64,000 nt of DNA from Adiantum capillus-veneris (Eukaryota; Streptophyta; Polypodiopsida; Polypodiales; Pteridaceae): assembly GCA_014529385.2 (NCBI GenBank), contig CM043942.1, positions 19,667,991 through 19,731,990 on the forward strand, in the 5' to 3' direction. Both the position numbers and the translations under genes were made by a program. Below the pieces are notes generated by a model. It was given only the letters and a program-made list of their open reading frames with translations, was not told where the DNA came from and searched no databases. Below, piece after piece: positions 39,226 to 51,191 of the stretch. Position 1 is the first letter of the stretch. Every line of letters starts with the position of its first letter.

Positions 39226-40812
39226 TTGAGGGCAATGTTAAAAAACCCGAACGTACCTCATCATGAAGAAAACCGGGTGACACTAAAGCCAATCCAGGGC
39301 TACATGAGACACTATTTCCAACATACTGGTTTGAAGGACTTGGGACAGTACCAATTGCAAGGAGACGTGGAGTTGAACGAAATAGACGTGTTAGACCAGC
39401 TGGTTTTCAAAAATGGGATAAAAAATATAGTGGATTTGGAGATCCATGTGATCAGTTAGCAAGCTTTAAGCAAGTGCTAAGAGTAGAACGCATATTTGAT
39501 TTGCATATTCAATTTGAGGGATTTGGAATGACATTAGAAGAAAAAGCACTGACATGGTTCCAAAACATTCCACCGAGGTCAATCATGGACTTAAATACAT
39601 TAGCTCAAGGATTTGTAGCTGGATGTTCCAAAACGCGGATCAAACATAATACGATAGCTCAAATCTATAGCTTCAAATAGAAATAGGGTGAGTCTGTTAG
39701 GGATTTTGCAACTAGAATGAAGCAATACATTGCAAGATGCCTAGAACTAGAAATACCTGCAGAAGAAAGATTAGTATCATTGTTTCTAGAGGGACTACTA
39801 AACCAAAAACTTCATGCTATATTGTATAGCAAGAAATATATGACCCTAGAAGAGTGTGTATCGGATGCCATTGACCTGGGACACAATTGTGATATTTTCA
39901 ATGAAGAAGATATCCCTAAGGATAATCAAAGTGAGAAAACAACATCCACCAAACCAGCAGAAGTGGGAATGGTTGCTGCAGCACCGCTTACATCCATAGA
40001 AGACATGCTCAAAAGGATGAATGAAACGATGAATAACATGCAAAAAGCATCGATGAGGGGACCAAGGCAAGGGATACCTCAACATGGACAACCAATTAGG
40101 CCGTAGAAATGGTGTGCAATCGAACGTAAATGGACCAATCATGAGACCAATGAGTGCTATTACCCACCAAAGTATGATGGAAATGTTTAGTCTGTGCCTG
40201 TGAGGCCACAAGGACAATCCATACACAGATATCAGCTTATTATGACCCTAGCTCAAAGACCACCAATGGGTATGGAAAGACCTCAACTCGTGTTGGGTCA
40301 ACAACCTCCATATCCTGGACATAATGCAGTGCCGGTAAAGTAAATGCATTCTGAGGGAATCATAGATGAACAAGCACTGGTGCCTGTTACACCCTATGTT
40401 GAGCCTAGTCCGTCTACAATAATGGTAGAGGCAGAGTGGTATAATTCACATTCACCACCAATGGAAGAAAGTGCTACTTATACTACACCAGAGCTTGCAC
40501 CGATGTACTATGTAGCTAATCAAGGTGTTAGACCTTCGATGGTAAGACCATGATTAAGCCAAGAACTGGAAAATGTCATAACATACTATGGTGCAGATGA
40601 TTACTGGAAAAATGAACGCTCAAAGCCTGACAAGAACATTAAGTGAGTTGAAGCTTTTTGTATACAATGTTTCAAAAAGGAAGGACACTTCCCTGAAGAT
40701 TGTCCAAAAAATCCTTTAAACAAGGGTAAAACAATAGTGAACGTAGTCCAAGTGATATCTAGTAGCTTATCGGAGAGTGAACCTTTTGTTCCAATCAAGG
40801 TAATCACCAGAG
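39226..40812 (+). pseudogene. gag: gag of element 3 with zinc knuckles
   Basis: Gag core: VLRVERIFDLHIQFEGFG, EEKALTWFQNIPPRSIMDLN, VRDFATRMKQYIARCLELEI, LFLEGLLNQKLHAILYSKKY. Two cysteine clusters follow. WCAIERKWTNHETNECYYPP lies near 40108. FCIQCFKKEGHFPEDCP near 40653 is C-x2-C-x5-H-x4-C, one residue longer than the usual CCHC. One frame runs from about 39470 to the end with about seven stops. The open text is then interrupted by a MITE after VPIKVIT; with the MITE removed, the frame continues RAHAKKKKHNSSDD. Confidence 0.7.
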
Positions 40813-41084
40813 GGTGAAAGCATGTTAACGTGTCATGCTTTTTCATGTCCCGGACAATGCTAACTTGCACAATTTTGACATATGCTAACTAGTACAATAA
40901 CATGAGCTACATCTCCAAGATCTATGACATATGATATATCAGTAGAAAGCTCTTGAAACAAGGAATCCAAAATGTACAACTTCCGACAAATTTTGATATT
41001 ATTTGTAAAAATTTTACCGGTCGCCCAACTTTTCTAAGGTGTGATAACTTCACTAAAAGCGCGACATGTTAACATGCTTTCACC
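40813..41084. mobile_element. 272-bp MITE with near-perfect TIRs
   Basis: The left end GGTGAAAGCATGTTAAC is the exact complement of the right end, and similarity extends to about 30 bases per side with three differences. CCAGAG flanks both sides (40807-40812 and 41085-41090). Excision of the element and one CCAGAG rejoins the gag frame of element 3, which confirms the borders. There is no coding capacity. A 6-bp duplication does not match the common plant superfamilies (TA, 3, 8 or 9 bp), so it is left unclassified. Confidence 0.85.
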
Positions 41085-41090
41085 CCAGAG

Positions 41091-41765
41091 CCCATGCTAA
41101 GAAAAAGAAACATAACTCCTCTGATGACTAGAGAATACTGAAGTTTTCTCTCAAAAGACCAAGAAAAGCAGAAGCCAAAGGTACGAGATAAAAAAAAAAA
41201 AACAAAGAGCAAAAACCCTAAACCCTAAATCCAAGAAACTATTCCAGGAAAAAGTAAAAGAAACTGGAAGTGAAATCAAGGAAACCACGGTGAAATCTCG
41301 AAGATCAATTTTGGTAGAAATTGTTTTTGACCCAATCAATGCAGCCTTGGAAGCTTACCAAGGGGGACTAAAAGTACGCCAAAACATGGAAAACAAATGA
41401 AAAAACTATCCTTCTCCAGATATGGAAGTAGCTAAGCTTGCAGCTTATCAATTACTCAAGAGATGCTGGAAAAACAAAAACCTAGCCTCGAGAGTATAGC
41501 AAAACTTGAACAGTTTGTGGTAGGAATCAGTAAAGAGAAATCCAAAGTGGTGGTAGAAACTCACCTTGAAACTAAAGATCCAGAACTCATAGTGCCTGAT
41601 AGTCAAGATATCTTGCCTTAGATGGAATTCCATTCATGAAGAAGACTGGCTAGGACACTTATGGAAAAAAGTTAGAGAGATTAATGATGGGAGCCTAACT
41701 TTGAAGTCAACTCCTATAGAGGAAGCTTGGTTGGACAATCTACCTCCTAATATGGACATGGATGT
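41091..41765 (+). pseudogene. Element 3 gag-protease linker
   Basis: A lysine- and glutamate-rich decayed stretch after the MITE (RAHAKKKKHNSSDD onward). No domain was recognised. Order in the element places it between gag and protease. Confidence 0.45.
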
Positions 41766-42725
41766 ATAATCCTTGTATGGGAATTGCGGCTCTAAAGCTT
41801 CACGAATGTCTAAACCAATGACTCTGAAAACACTACCCTCTTACTTGAGAGATAACAAAGACGAATCCATAGTGTGTAAAACCACTCAGATAAAAAGAGC
41901 GGAACAGACCCTTGAGGTAGACAACATCCATTCAATCATGTCTACACCCATTCAATGCACTCTTACTTTAGGAGAACTATTAAAAATTAGACCATATTTG
42001 TGGAATGATCTATAAAAAACTGTAGAGAAGGTGGGGATAACATGGCTAATCACAAAAAATATGGGAAAATTTAAACACGAATTGGATAACAAAGGGATTA
42101 GATCCATCCCAATGAACAAATTCGGAGAATACTACGAAGGAAAAGAAGGAAACACAACCCTTCCAATGAGATATAATGATATAGAAACGATGGTAATACT
42201 AGATAGTGTGGTAGGCATAGCCATAGCCACGGAAGCAGTATGGGAATCATGGGAAAAACCAGCCATTAGACAAACTTGAATGAAATTTCAATTGGCTAAT
42301 GGACACATTGAAAAACCCTTAGGACTGCTTGGAAAAGTGATAGTTAGTTCATGTGGAATTGATTACAACATACTTTTTCAATAGTAGACTTTGGAAAGAA
42401 ACTCAATTATGAAATCATCTTGGGAAGACCTTTCATGTGACAAGTACAACTTATCTAGGATTGGGGAAACAATTATCTATACTTGAATCAAGTGGGATCA
42501 ATAACAAGGGTTAATCTAAAAGATCACACTTATAGAGATGTTATGAAAATGCCCATAAAAGAATTTGACTTAGTCTCTTCGGCTGAAACAAAGCTTCCAT
42601 CTTGGTTAAACAAAGACACACATATTTGGATGTGTGGAGCCTCAAAAAACAGGAGCTTAAAACGAGGAGAATGTATCTTAGAAAGGGATTTCATAGATGA
42701 AGCCTATAGATCTCAACCCTTTTAG
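41766..42725 (+). pseudogene. First aspartic protease of element 3
   Basis: After PIQCTLTLGELLKIRPYLW (41940) the retropepsin follows: TMVILDSVVGIAIATEAVW near 42190 (catalytic D-S, but GA replaced by VV), KFQLANGHIEKPLGLLGKVI, SCGIDYN, then FSIVDFGKKLNYEIILGRPF near 42370-42440 (the second-half hhLG motif), DWGNNYLYLNQVGSITRVNL. The loss of the glycine after the catalytic DS, several stops and one frame change make it inactive. It lies upstream of RT, the normal Ty3 position. Confidence 0.7.
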
Positions 42726-43590
42726 AGCATTTGTTTGATCCATTTGAGTGGACTCAAATTTTAGCAACAATGGATGTGTACGTAAATACGTCTATGCCTG
42801 CTCAATTTTGCAATGAGGATGGCTATGACAAAATTCCTATACAAATGATCTCAACCCTTCACATTCAAGACAAATTTCAAGAATCCAAGGACTTAATGAA
42901 AGCTCAACAAGTATTTTTAGACCTCTACTATGATGCAATAGATGACTTAGAAGAACATTCAGCTACCTTAGATGATTCGGGGTTAGAAAAAGAACATGTG
43001 AGAGATAAACTACTCATGAAAGAAGGGGAGAAAAAGTTTTTTGACTTTCCAAACAATAAGCGAGAAGATAGAAATGATATAGAAGAAAAAGAGACACCAA
43101 AAACTTGAAATCTAAACCTATGCCGTCAATCTCTAGTAGAACATAGTTTTTGATGCAAATAGATGCACATGATTGTGTCAAAGAAAAAATCATTGGTAGG
43201 TATCCTTTAATGAAAAGCAAGAAATATAAAAAATATCAAGAAAAACAAGAAATGAAATTCAAGAAAACCTTAAATACTAGGACAAGGATTCAACTATGAC
43301 ACGAGTTGAATGAGAAATATCAAGAGTTAAAGAAAGATCTAAAGGAGATGCATACCACTGAAATGGAAACCACCGAGGAGGAAGGTAAACATGTAATGAG
43401 TGTTCCATCCCAATACAAGAAATATACTCTCTCCAAGACTAAAAGAACATAGTCGAACAACTTGTCAGGGAACTAAGAAAACAGGGCGAGTCCTACGAAG
43501 GACCTAAACACGCAAAAAAGATAGATCTGGCCGAATCAAGAGAAGAACGTAGACCTGTCTACATTGCAAACGACCTGACGACAGATAAGA
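42726..43590 (+). pseudogene. Element 3 protease-RT linker
   Basis: An acidic open stretch 42731-43108 (FDPFEWTQILATMDVYVNTS, VFLDLYYDAIDDLEEHSATL) and then decayed text. No known domain. Confidence 0.4.
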
Positions 43591-44264
43591 AGAGCTTTTG
43601 TTAAGCATATTGAAAGAATACCGAGATATCTTTGCTTGGTCTTATAAGGATCTCGAGGGTGTTGATCCAAAAATCTTTCTACATACTATACCTATGAGAG
43701 ATGATGCGAAACCAAGCAGACAAAGGCCATATACTTATAATGAAACATTTACCAGAAAGACCAAAGAATAGATAGAAAAGCTCCAGGAAGCCGAATTCAT
43801 TTATGAAATTGAATACACAGATTGGGTGTCTCCAATTGTGGTACTATCCGCGAGAAAAATGGAAAATTAAGAGTGTGTCTTAATCTCAAGAAAGTGAATG
43901 CAACTACCATTAGAGACAACTTTCCTCTTTCCACTGAGCATGTTTTACAATGAGCTGCAAGAAAATAAGCTTACAGATTTTTAGATGGCTTTTCTAGATA
44001 CAATCAACTTTTGGTTTACCCCAAAGATCAGCATAAAACTGTCTTTGCAACTAAATGGGGTATTTTTACCTAGTGGGTTATGCCTTCTGGGTTAACTAAT
44101 GCTCCTGCCACCTTTCAAAGATTGATGAGGCATGCTTTTAAAGAATACGTTCGGAATTTCTTGGAAGTATATATGGATGATCTATGTGTACATTCATCAA
44201 TCCGGGCTAATCATTTTGAACACCTCAAAATGATATTTGCTTAAACCCAAAAAAGTGCACAGTT
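43591..44264 (+). pseudogene. pol: Reverse transcriptase of element 3
   Basis: LLSILKEYRDIFAWSYKDLE is followed by [76 protein letters not shown] and the catalytic EVYMDDLCVHS (YMDD). Stops and shifts near 43768, 43860, 43950, 43980 and 44230 inactivate it. The domain order and YMDD are clear. Confidence 0.8.
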
Positions 44265-45008
44265 ATGGGCAGACAAGGAAGAATTCTTGGACATATAGTG
44301 TCTAAAAATGGCATAGCTATTGATATGGATAAAATTCATGTTATTGTTGAATTGCGTAGACCGACAATAGTCAAAGGGATTCAAGATTTCATGGGACATT
44401 GTGGATATTACAAACGATTCATTCACATGTACGCTATAATTGCAAAACCCATGTACAACTTGATTACACTCTTTGAATAGACTGATGAGTGTGAAGAGTC
44501 CTTCATAAAGCTTAAGAAAGATCTCACTTCAATCCCAATATTGAAAGCACCAGATTGTAATAAGATATTCCACATACATGTAGATGCTTCCAATTTTTCC
44601 ATTGGGTGTATACAAGCTCAACCAGGTGACATAAAAATTGATTTTTGTATTTCTTATGCTAGTAGACAATTGAATATGGTAGAGAAAAACTATACAACCA
44701 CCAAAAGGGAAGGATTAGGAATGATCTATGCCGTAAGAAAATATAGACATTACCTATTAGCTAACAAATTTTTGTTCTTTGTGGACAACCAAGCCTTATT
44801 GTACTTGTTCAACAAGACATGCAACACAAGAAGAATAGTGAGATGGTTCATCATTCTTTTGGAACTTGATTTCATTATAGTTGTGAAAAAAGGCACCACT
44901 CACCAAAGAGCAGATCATTTATCAAGAATTATTTCAGGTGAACAACCAAAAGGAGTAGACGATGATCTACCAAATGCATATCTGTTCTCTGTGGAAATGA
45001 TACCTTGA
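44265..45008 (+). pseudogene. pol: RNase H of element 3
   Basis: ILGHIVSKNGIAIDMDKIHV and FMGHCGYYKRFIHMYA (RT-RNase H connection) lead to FHIHVDASNFSIGCIQAQPG, ISYASRQLNMVEKNYTTTKR, EGLGMIYAVRKYRHYLLANK, FFVDNQALLYL and HQRADHLSR. These are the usual Ty3 RNase H steps. The 44541-45008 part is fully open. One stop lies near 44478. Confidence 0.85.
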
Positions 45009-45020
45009 CGGCCAAAAAAT

Positions 45021-46480
45021 ATGGTATCATTGATGACCATAGCTCAAGTGTATTCGCAAATATCACTTCCTATTACAACCAAATTAATTGGGAAATCGGC
45101 TATGTATCAATTACTAGCTCGAAAGCTATACAAAAGAAACCGGGATGGAATATTGCTTTTGTGTATTAATCCTGAGGAGAAAACCCAATACCTAAGTCAA
45201 GCACATATTACCACAGTGGGACTTCACTTTGAAGAAGACCAAACTATGCAGCGAATCTATAGACTTGGAGTATTTTGGCCAACCATGATATTCACTCATT
45301 TGTAAAAAATGTTCTCAATGCCAGAAACAAGCACCCATACCTCATGTGACATTGTTCCAAATATCACTCGCTCCGAAGTGGAGTAACTATCTAGTTGCTT
45401 ACTTATCAAGCCAAACATTTCTTGAGGATATGAGTAAACGCTGCCAAAGAGCAATTGAAACTGAAGCAAGAGACTAAGATCTTATTGGAAACAAATTGTA
45501 TCGAAGAGGGAAGGATCAACATATGCATCTTTGTGCAAATGAAGACGAATATATTCCCATTATAGAACAAGCACATGCTTGATTAGTTGGAGGTCACTTT
45601 TCTAGTGAAACCACCGTGAGCACAATCTTAATAGCAGGCATATGGTGGCCAACACTTTTTGTAGATGCCAAAGAATATGTTCGAAGGTGTGATGCATGTC
45701 AACGAGAAAAAATGTCAACCTGTGTAGATAACATGCCTTTAAGACCAATGATGGGGGCTAGAGCTTTTGCAAAATGGGGTATAGAATTTGTCGCGCCAAT
45801 ACAACCACCGGCTTATAGAACCCAAGCTCAATATATCATTGTAGCTACAGACTATTTGACCAAGTGGACAGAGGGTAAAGCAACCCAAAAGACTGATGCC
45901 AAAACCACAGCCGCATTCTTCTTTGAGAATGTGCTCACAAAATATGGAATGCCTTCCTCAATGAGGTAATTGAGTACGTGCTTAATGAATTTATGGTCAT
46001 CCATAACAACTCGGCTCCATATTACCAAGAAGAAAATGGACAAGCTGAGCACACGAATAAAATTCTAAGCATTTACTGAAGTGGTTAGTTCAGGACAAAC
46101 TGATTGGGAAATGAATCTCCATGCCGATCTATGGGCTTATAGAGTTTCATTCAAGACAACTTTAAATGCTACACCCTTTAACCTTGTTTATGGTCTTGAT
46201 GTCATACTACCAATATAATTTCTATTGCCAACACTAAGGGTAGCTAAGGATCTTGAGTGGATTGGACATGAATTATCAGAGAGGCTTGAAGATTTAGAAA
46301 AGATTGATGAGCAAAGGCTAACAGCTGTAGCTCACATTTATGCACAAAAGCAAAAACAAGAATACTTTTTTGATTCCCATCTGGTTACAAAAATCTTAAA
46401 AAAATGGGACTTAGTTTTAGTCAATTCCTTTAATCATCACATTCCCAAGTTAGGAAAACGGATTGTTTTTCATTGAAGAA
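45021..46480 (+). pseudogene. pol: Integrase of element 3 with tandem H2C2 zinc modules
   Basis: Module 1: YQLLARKLYKRNRDGILLLC, AHITTVGLHFEEDQ, IYRLGVFWPTM, then after a shift CKKCSQCQKQAPIPHV. A spacer APKWSNYLVAYLSSQTF leads to module 2: LIGNKLYRRGKDQHMHLC, AHA-LVGGHFSSETT, ILIAGIWWPTLFVDAKEYV, RRCDACQREK. The core starts WGIEFVAPI, with Glu where the first catalytic Asp is expected, then VATDYLTKWTEGKA and KYGMPSS. The next segment, which should carry the second catalytic Asp, is deleted; text resumes at NEVIEYVLNEFMVIHNN and NGQAEHTNKIL (catalytic Glu). TPFNLVYGLDVILPI and a basic C-terminal part follow. Dead, but the layout is readable. Confidence 0.8.
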
Positions 46481-47222
46481 ATATCTCCAAGTGGAGCACT
46501 TAAGTTGTCCACCCTAGATGGTGAACCAATGGCTAATTGGATTAGCGGATGCCGTTTAATGAAATGCAGTTTTCCACTAACCAATGAACTGCTAGAAAAG
46601 ATGCATGCAACAAAGGATAGAAAGATGAAACGACAACAGGTCATTGATGAAGCCCACGAGGAAGCTCGGCTTAGAGTACTCAAAAGGAAATCTTCTCTTA
46701 AAAATCAACAAATACCCATTTCCATCAACACTCTAGAACTAGATGAACGATTATGGGAATCACAGAAGGATGTAGTGTCAATAGATGGAGAATGGTTAGA
46801 CGGAATGGACCTTCGCATCAACATACAACTGAACAGTCATAGCAAAAATGCATTGGTAGATAGAGGAGCTCGAGTAAATGCAGTCAGTTATTCCACGTAC
46901 ATGAAAGCAACGCCGCGAGTCTTTGACATCAAGAATATCGGGTATCAAAGGATGCAACAAGAACCCAACACCGACATTGGGAGTAGTCAACTTAAATGTG
47001 ATAGTACATGGATGTTCATGCCCTCATCAGTTTGTATGCTTACCAGATGAACACATGAATGAAAAAATGATTCTTGGAATCTCATGGATGCGGACATACA
47101 AGGCGGTACCAAATTGGGATAGCAATCAACTCAAGCTATCACCTAAAGGCGTACAACTCATTGTTCCAATTGCACCAAGCAAAGAAGAATGGAAAAGAGA
47201 TTACCAGCAGAACAAAACATGA
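46463..47222 (+). pseudogene. Integrase C-terminal tail fused to a second retropepsin-like domain
   Basis: The open frame 46463-47050 starts with integrase-tail text ISPSGALKLSTLDGEPMANW, then a basic helix (KMKRQQVIDEAHEEARLRVL). LRINIQLNSHSKNALVDRGA and RVNAVSYSTYMKATPRVF follow: the xLVDxGAxVNxxS strand of an aspartic protease, with Arg where Ser/Thr is usual. A shift near 46960 leads to TLGVVNLNVIVHGCSCPHQF, VCLPDEHMNEKMILGISWM and YKAVPNWDSNQLKLSPKGVQ, the second-half hhLG motif and following strands. So a retropepsin fold lies downstream of the integrase, in addition to the normal protease at 41766-42725. Whether it is catalytic or structural is unknown. Confidence 0.6.
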
Positions 47223-47889
47223 AGCAATCAATCTTATCCATCCTATAGACAGCAAATGCTACAAGTAGCATGCAAGGAGTCAGGAATATCTGGGTATCAA
47301 AAACACAACTCAAGGACAAGTCGTTGAAGATTTGGGTACCCAAAACATCATCTACCGCACCAAAGAAGGTTCTGAGGTTCAAAACACAAAGAAGAGCATC
47401 TTTGAGTAGGAAACCTAAAACAAGATGGATTTGGAGGAAAAAGGATCACTTATCTTCTACAAAAATTGTAAAACCGCTGAAGCAATGGAGAGTTAAGTCT
47501 CAAAAAACTCAACCACAACATTTCATCGAAGAAAAACCAATACCAATGTAAAGTTAAAGCTCAACAACCGTCATCATTGATACCAACAGCTCACGAAATC
47601 TGCGTGCCAAAGCATCATGATGGTACAATAAAGAAAAGATCACACAAGCTACAAGATTAGCTCTTTAGGAAACAGCAAAAGAAAACCTTGACCTCAGAAA
47701 CCCTTGAGTTAACTACTCAAGACCAACTCTTGCACAACATAATGGTTTGAATTACATTGACCTTTGAAGCATGATAGAGTCAACCAAGGCTATGCATAGA
47801 CACGATTGTGAGACCCTTTCACAAGGACGTCCCGGAGTACGCCATGTAGGAGGGGCAAAAGGAAACTAAGTACTTAAGGGCAGTGTTTG
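47223..47889 (+). other. Element 3 3' untranslated region
   Basis: No open frame with a motif. A 93-codon frame at 47270-47551 is Lys-rich without recognisable homology and may be decayed polyprotein end. Confidence 0.4.
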
Positions 47890-47903
47890 AAGAGGGAGGA
47901 AAA
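47890..47903 (+). other. Polypurine tract of element 3
   Basis: A 14-base all-purine run AAGAGGGAGGAAAA immediately before TGTTGGATG. Confidence 0.65.
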
Positions 47904-49400
47904 TGTTGGATGTTAATGTGTGATTTTTTGCAAACTTACCTAATAATTCCCTTACAAAATCATCAACAAGGGAAATTTAAATGATAACATCTCCTCGATG
48001 AGTGTAAATAGTGTATATACTATCAGAAAATAATAAAAAATGGCCTTTTTTTTCATCATTTTTCTTGACATCGGGACTTAAAAATAGAGAAATCCACCAA
48101 AAAATAATGAAGCAATGTTTCTCAATGGATTTACTTAATTATTGATTTTTCACTTTGCTCTTTTAGCGCATTTCATTATTTTCTATGGTTTTTTTAATAA
48201 ACAGGTCAAAAATTAAGAATAAATAGCAAATGAGCTCAGATGGAGAAACTGAAGATACACTGATGATCAAAAGGGCAATGTGGACATGCACAAGAAATTT
48301 CAAATGAATTGAAAGATGGAAGCCGGAAGCCTAAATTAGGCCACCAAGACCTACTTTCGCAAATTCTTGCAGAATGAGCTAACGAAATCATGTCATTTCC
48401 ACTAGCCACTCTCGGAGGAGAAATATTTTTTCCATCTTTGCACACGATTTTTGGAGTCTACAATTGTCCATTGACACTGCCTTCTCACACGAGACATGAG
48501 GGGTAAGTTCTAATCTTATCAATGAACAATTCTATATGTCTAGCTCTTAGGAGAAAAACCCTAGAAACCCAGTTGTGCACAAAGTCCTATGACACAAAAT
48601 TGACCATAGTGGCCTGTCAGCTCAACCGAAATGGATGAGACTTGAATTGTAGCATGCCCCTATATAATAGAACACTCTCATATCACCAGATGACCATTCG
48701 CTTGGGTCGAGGGGGTCCCAAGTAAATAATCTAGGTTTTTGAGATATGTCAGAATTGGATTCTGATTTCACAAAGGCAGCTTATAGACTGGGTCTATACA
48801 CAATGTACCTAGATGGTTTCATGTAAATAGTCAAGCCAAGATCTCAAACAACAGAAAACAACTTGAAGGCTACAAAGCGTCAAATTTGACATATGAATTC
48901 AAACTGATTCTAAATGGGCCAAAATTGGATGATTAGCATCAGGACTAGGTAGCGGACAAGTCCATAGTTTCAAAAGTGACTAACCAACTATACATGCCAT
49001 CTAGTCACAAAAATTGGCGATTTCAGAGTTGACAAGAGCACGAAGTGATGCGAAGATGACCGAACTTTACGAAATTCATTTTAGAACTTGTTTTAGATGT
49101 ATTAAATATGTTAGGTCATCAAATTGTCAATTCTTGCAAAAAAAGCGATTGCTGTAAATAATTGCGATTATTTACTTTTGTGTTTGTTTGGCTTGAAATT
49201 GATCTCTTCACTTCACCAATCACTTGTACACATTTATTACATGCCACATGTCAAGTATGAGCCCAAAAATATGTCCAAAAAATTGCGTTCTTGCCTAGAA
49301 AGCATCGGGCTTTTGGCTGTGAGAGTTTGTGAGAGAACTCCAAAAAATATATGAAGGAGTTATTCCATAGATGCCATGAAATCTAGGGTTTGGAAGGAAG
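47904..49400 (+). repeat. 3' LTR of element 3 (right limit approximate)
   Basis: It starts TGTTGGATGTTAATG after the polypurine tract. It holds CCTATATAATAG (about 48659-48670), a TATA-like box. At 49154-49176 it carries one copy of the GTAAATAA..TTATTTAC palindrome that is repeated in the 5' region at 37107-38001. The end could not be placed; 49400 is a guess. Confidence 0.5.
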
Positions 49401-51191
49401 TGCACTCAAAGAAGCCCCACTCTTTCTCTCTTGCACTCACAGACACAAACAAATAAAACAAAAGAGCATATCAAAACAACACAAAGATGAAAACATCAAG
49501 GCTATGGTTATATCGTATCATGGGTAATATAAAAGGGTTAATAGATGAGTTAATGGTGTTCAATATTTTTCGACCAAACATGCTACAAATTGTTCTTTGA
49601 AATTATAATTTTGTGCTTACCATAATATATATGTTTTGTCTAGTGATTGGGATTAATTGTGTGAACAAATCCTCTTAGTTCATAGCAAGATAGCTACATT
49701 TATGGCAAAAGAAAATTTATAGTCTATAAGGGGTAGTATGATGGGATCCGATGAAAGAAGTATTTCATTGAGCCTTTCTGGGCCAAAAAGAAACACTGTA
49801 CATTGGTGAAAATGTATTTTATCGGTAATCCATACGTTAATTGTAATATATTTCACAGAGTGGAAGCCATATAAATTCACATCATGTGGATTATTCATCT
49901 AGGATAACTCTAGTATGTTCAAAGTGTAGATATGAGAGTAGTGAAGAGAAGAGAAGTTTCTCTCCCAAGCCCTATTTTTGTAAGGATATTTTGGGGAGAG
50001 ATGTACCTGTAGCAGGAAGAGATGTACCTTGTACACTATTATTTCTTCACAAGAAGGTTGTTGTTAGAGCATTTCTGCTTGAATGCCTTCAAGAGAAACA
50101 ATTAGAACACAAGAGAGATGGAGATAGGAGTAGAGGTAGAAGTAGAAGACATGGAGATATAGGTTGGAGTTGAAGATGAAAAACAAAAGTCAGCAAAATA
50201 ACAAAGCAAAAAACACCTTACTTATCAACCTCTTCGAGAGTATTTTCCAATTTGATGAGGTGGCAAGAGATAGAAGACTTTGGCCTTCATTGACTAGTGT
50301 TGATGTTTACAAGGATGCTTTCAAGTTTAGCTAGCTTTCCTCAAAGGCAAGTATATATAGGTCTAAAGGCTAATTTTCCATGAATCCTCTCACTCCCTCT
50401 TGATTGGTTTTCAAGGAAGAAGAGGTCCCCCTTTATAGGTGAAGGGAACCCCCAAGAGTTACAAAAGAAAGAGAAGAGCCAGTGTGAACAAGAGTTGACA
50501 AAGTTTCAAATGAGTTGTCCCTGCATGATGTGGGCAGATTGAGGTCCACCATTTTCATCATATCTCCTCAACAGTGGCTCCAAATAAAGAAATAAAAAAA
50601 GGGTCAAAAAGTTTAGCTTATGAGCTACGACTCTTGTTTTATATACATTTTTCAATTCAGATTAGAACCTTGTGTAAACAATTCACCAAAATAGGGTATC
50701 TTTCTGGCAACAAAAGTCTTCCTATGGTCCCCTTAGCTTAAACCTCAACTTGATTCCAATGGATAGATTATGCAATATGAAAGCATGACATTGATCCTTG
50801 ATAAAGGTTTGTAAAAATACTCTTAATAATTCATTAAAATGAATGCATCTTTGAAAATCATGCAAGCTAGTATCCCACTAGGATTTGATTCCTTCCTAGT
50901 TAGCTATTGAAAAGAAATATATAAAAAATACATAGAATATATGTATATTGGAAGTAAATTTCGATATAGGATCTAGCTAGGGTGTGAGATGATAATGAGA
51001 TAGTAGAAAGAAAGAACCAATTCTTTTTGCCCCAAGCTAAAGAGGCGAAGCTATTGACACTTTTTCCCATAGTACTTTCTAACGGCGGTAAAGTAAGAAT
51101 ATGTTACCGTCGTTGAGATAAATAATAGGATGAGATAGAAAGCTTATTATTATACTTAGATATACATATACACATTATAAGAAATATACTT
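49401..51191. other. No gene recognised
   Basis: A 95-codon frame at 49886-50173 (CSKCRYESSEEKRSFS, an Arg-rich end) has no family. A TATA-like AGTATATATAGG occurs near 50350. It could be an unrecognised LTR or intergenic DNA. Confidence 0.35.

Larger units (their letters stand above)
38412..49400 (+). mobile_element. Ty3/gypsy element 3, a second lineage (degenerate)
   Basis: Coding order is N-terminal protein, gag, protease, RT, RNase H, integrase, second retropepsin-like domain, polypurine tract, 3' LTR. It differs from elements 1 and 2 in having a catalytic YMDD, two integrase zinc modules and the extra C-terminal domain. Frameshifts and stops are spread throughout, so it is an old copy. 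The right limit is approximate, because neither the LTR end nor a target duplication could be fixed. Confidence 0.75.

Noticed and set aside
42726-43108. Independent acidic gene
   Set aside because: It lies in order between protease and RT of element 3 and is better explained as polyprotein linker.
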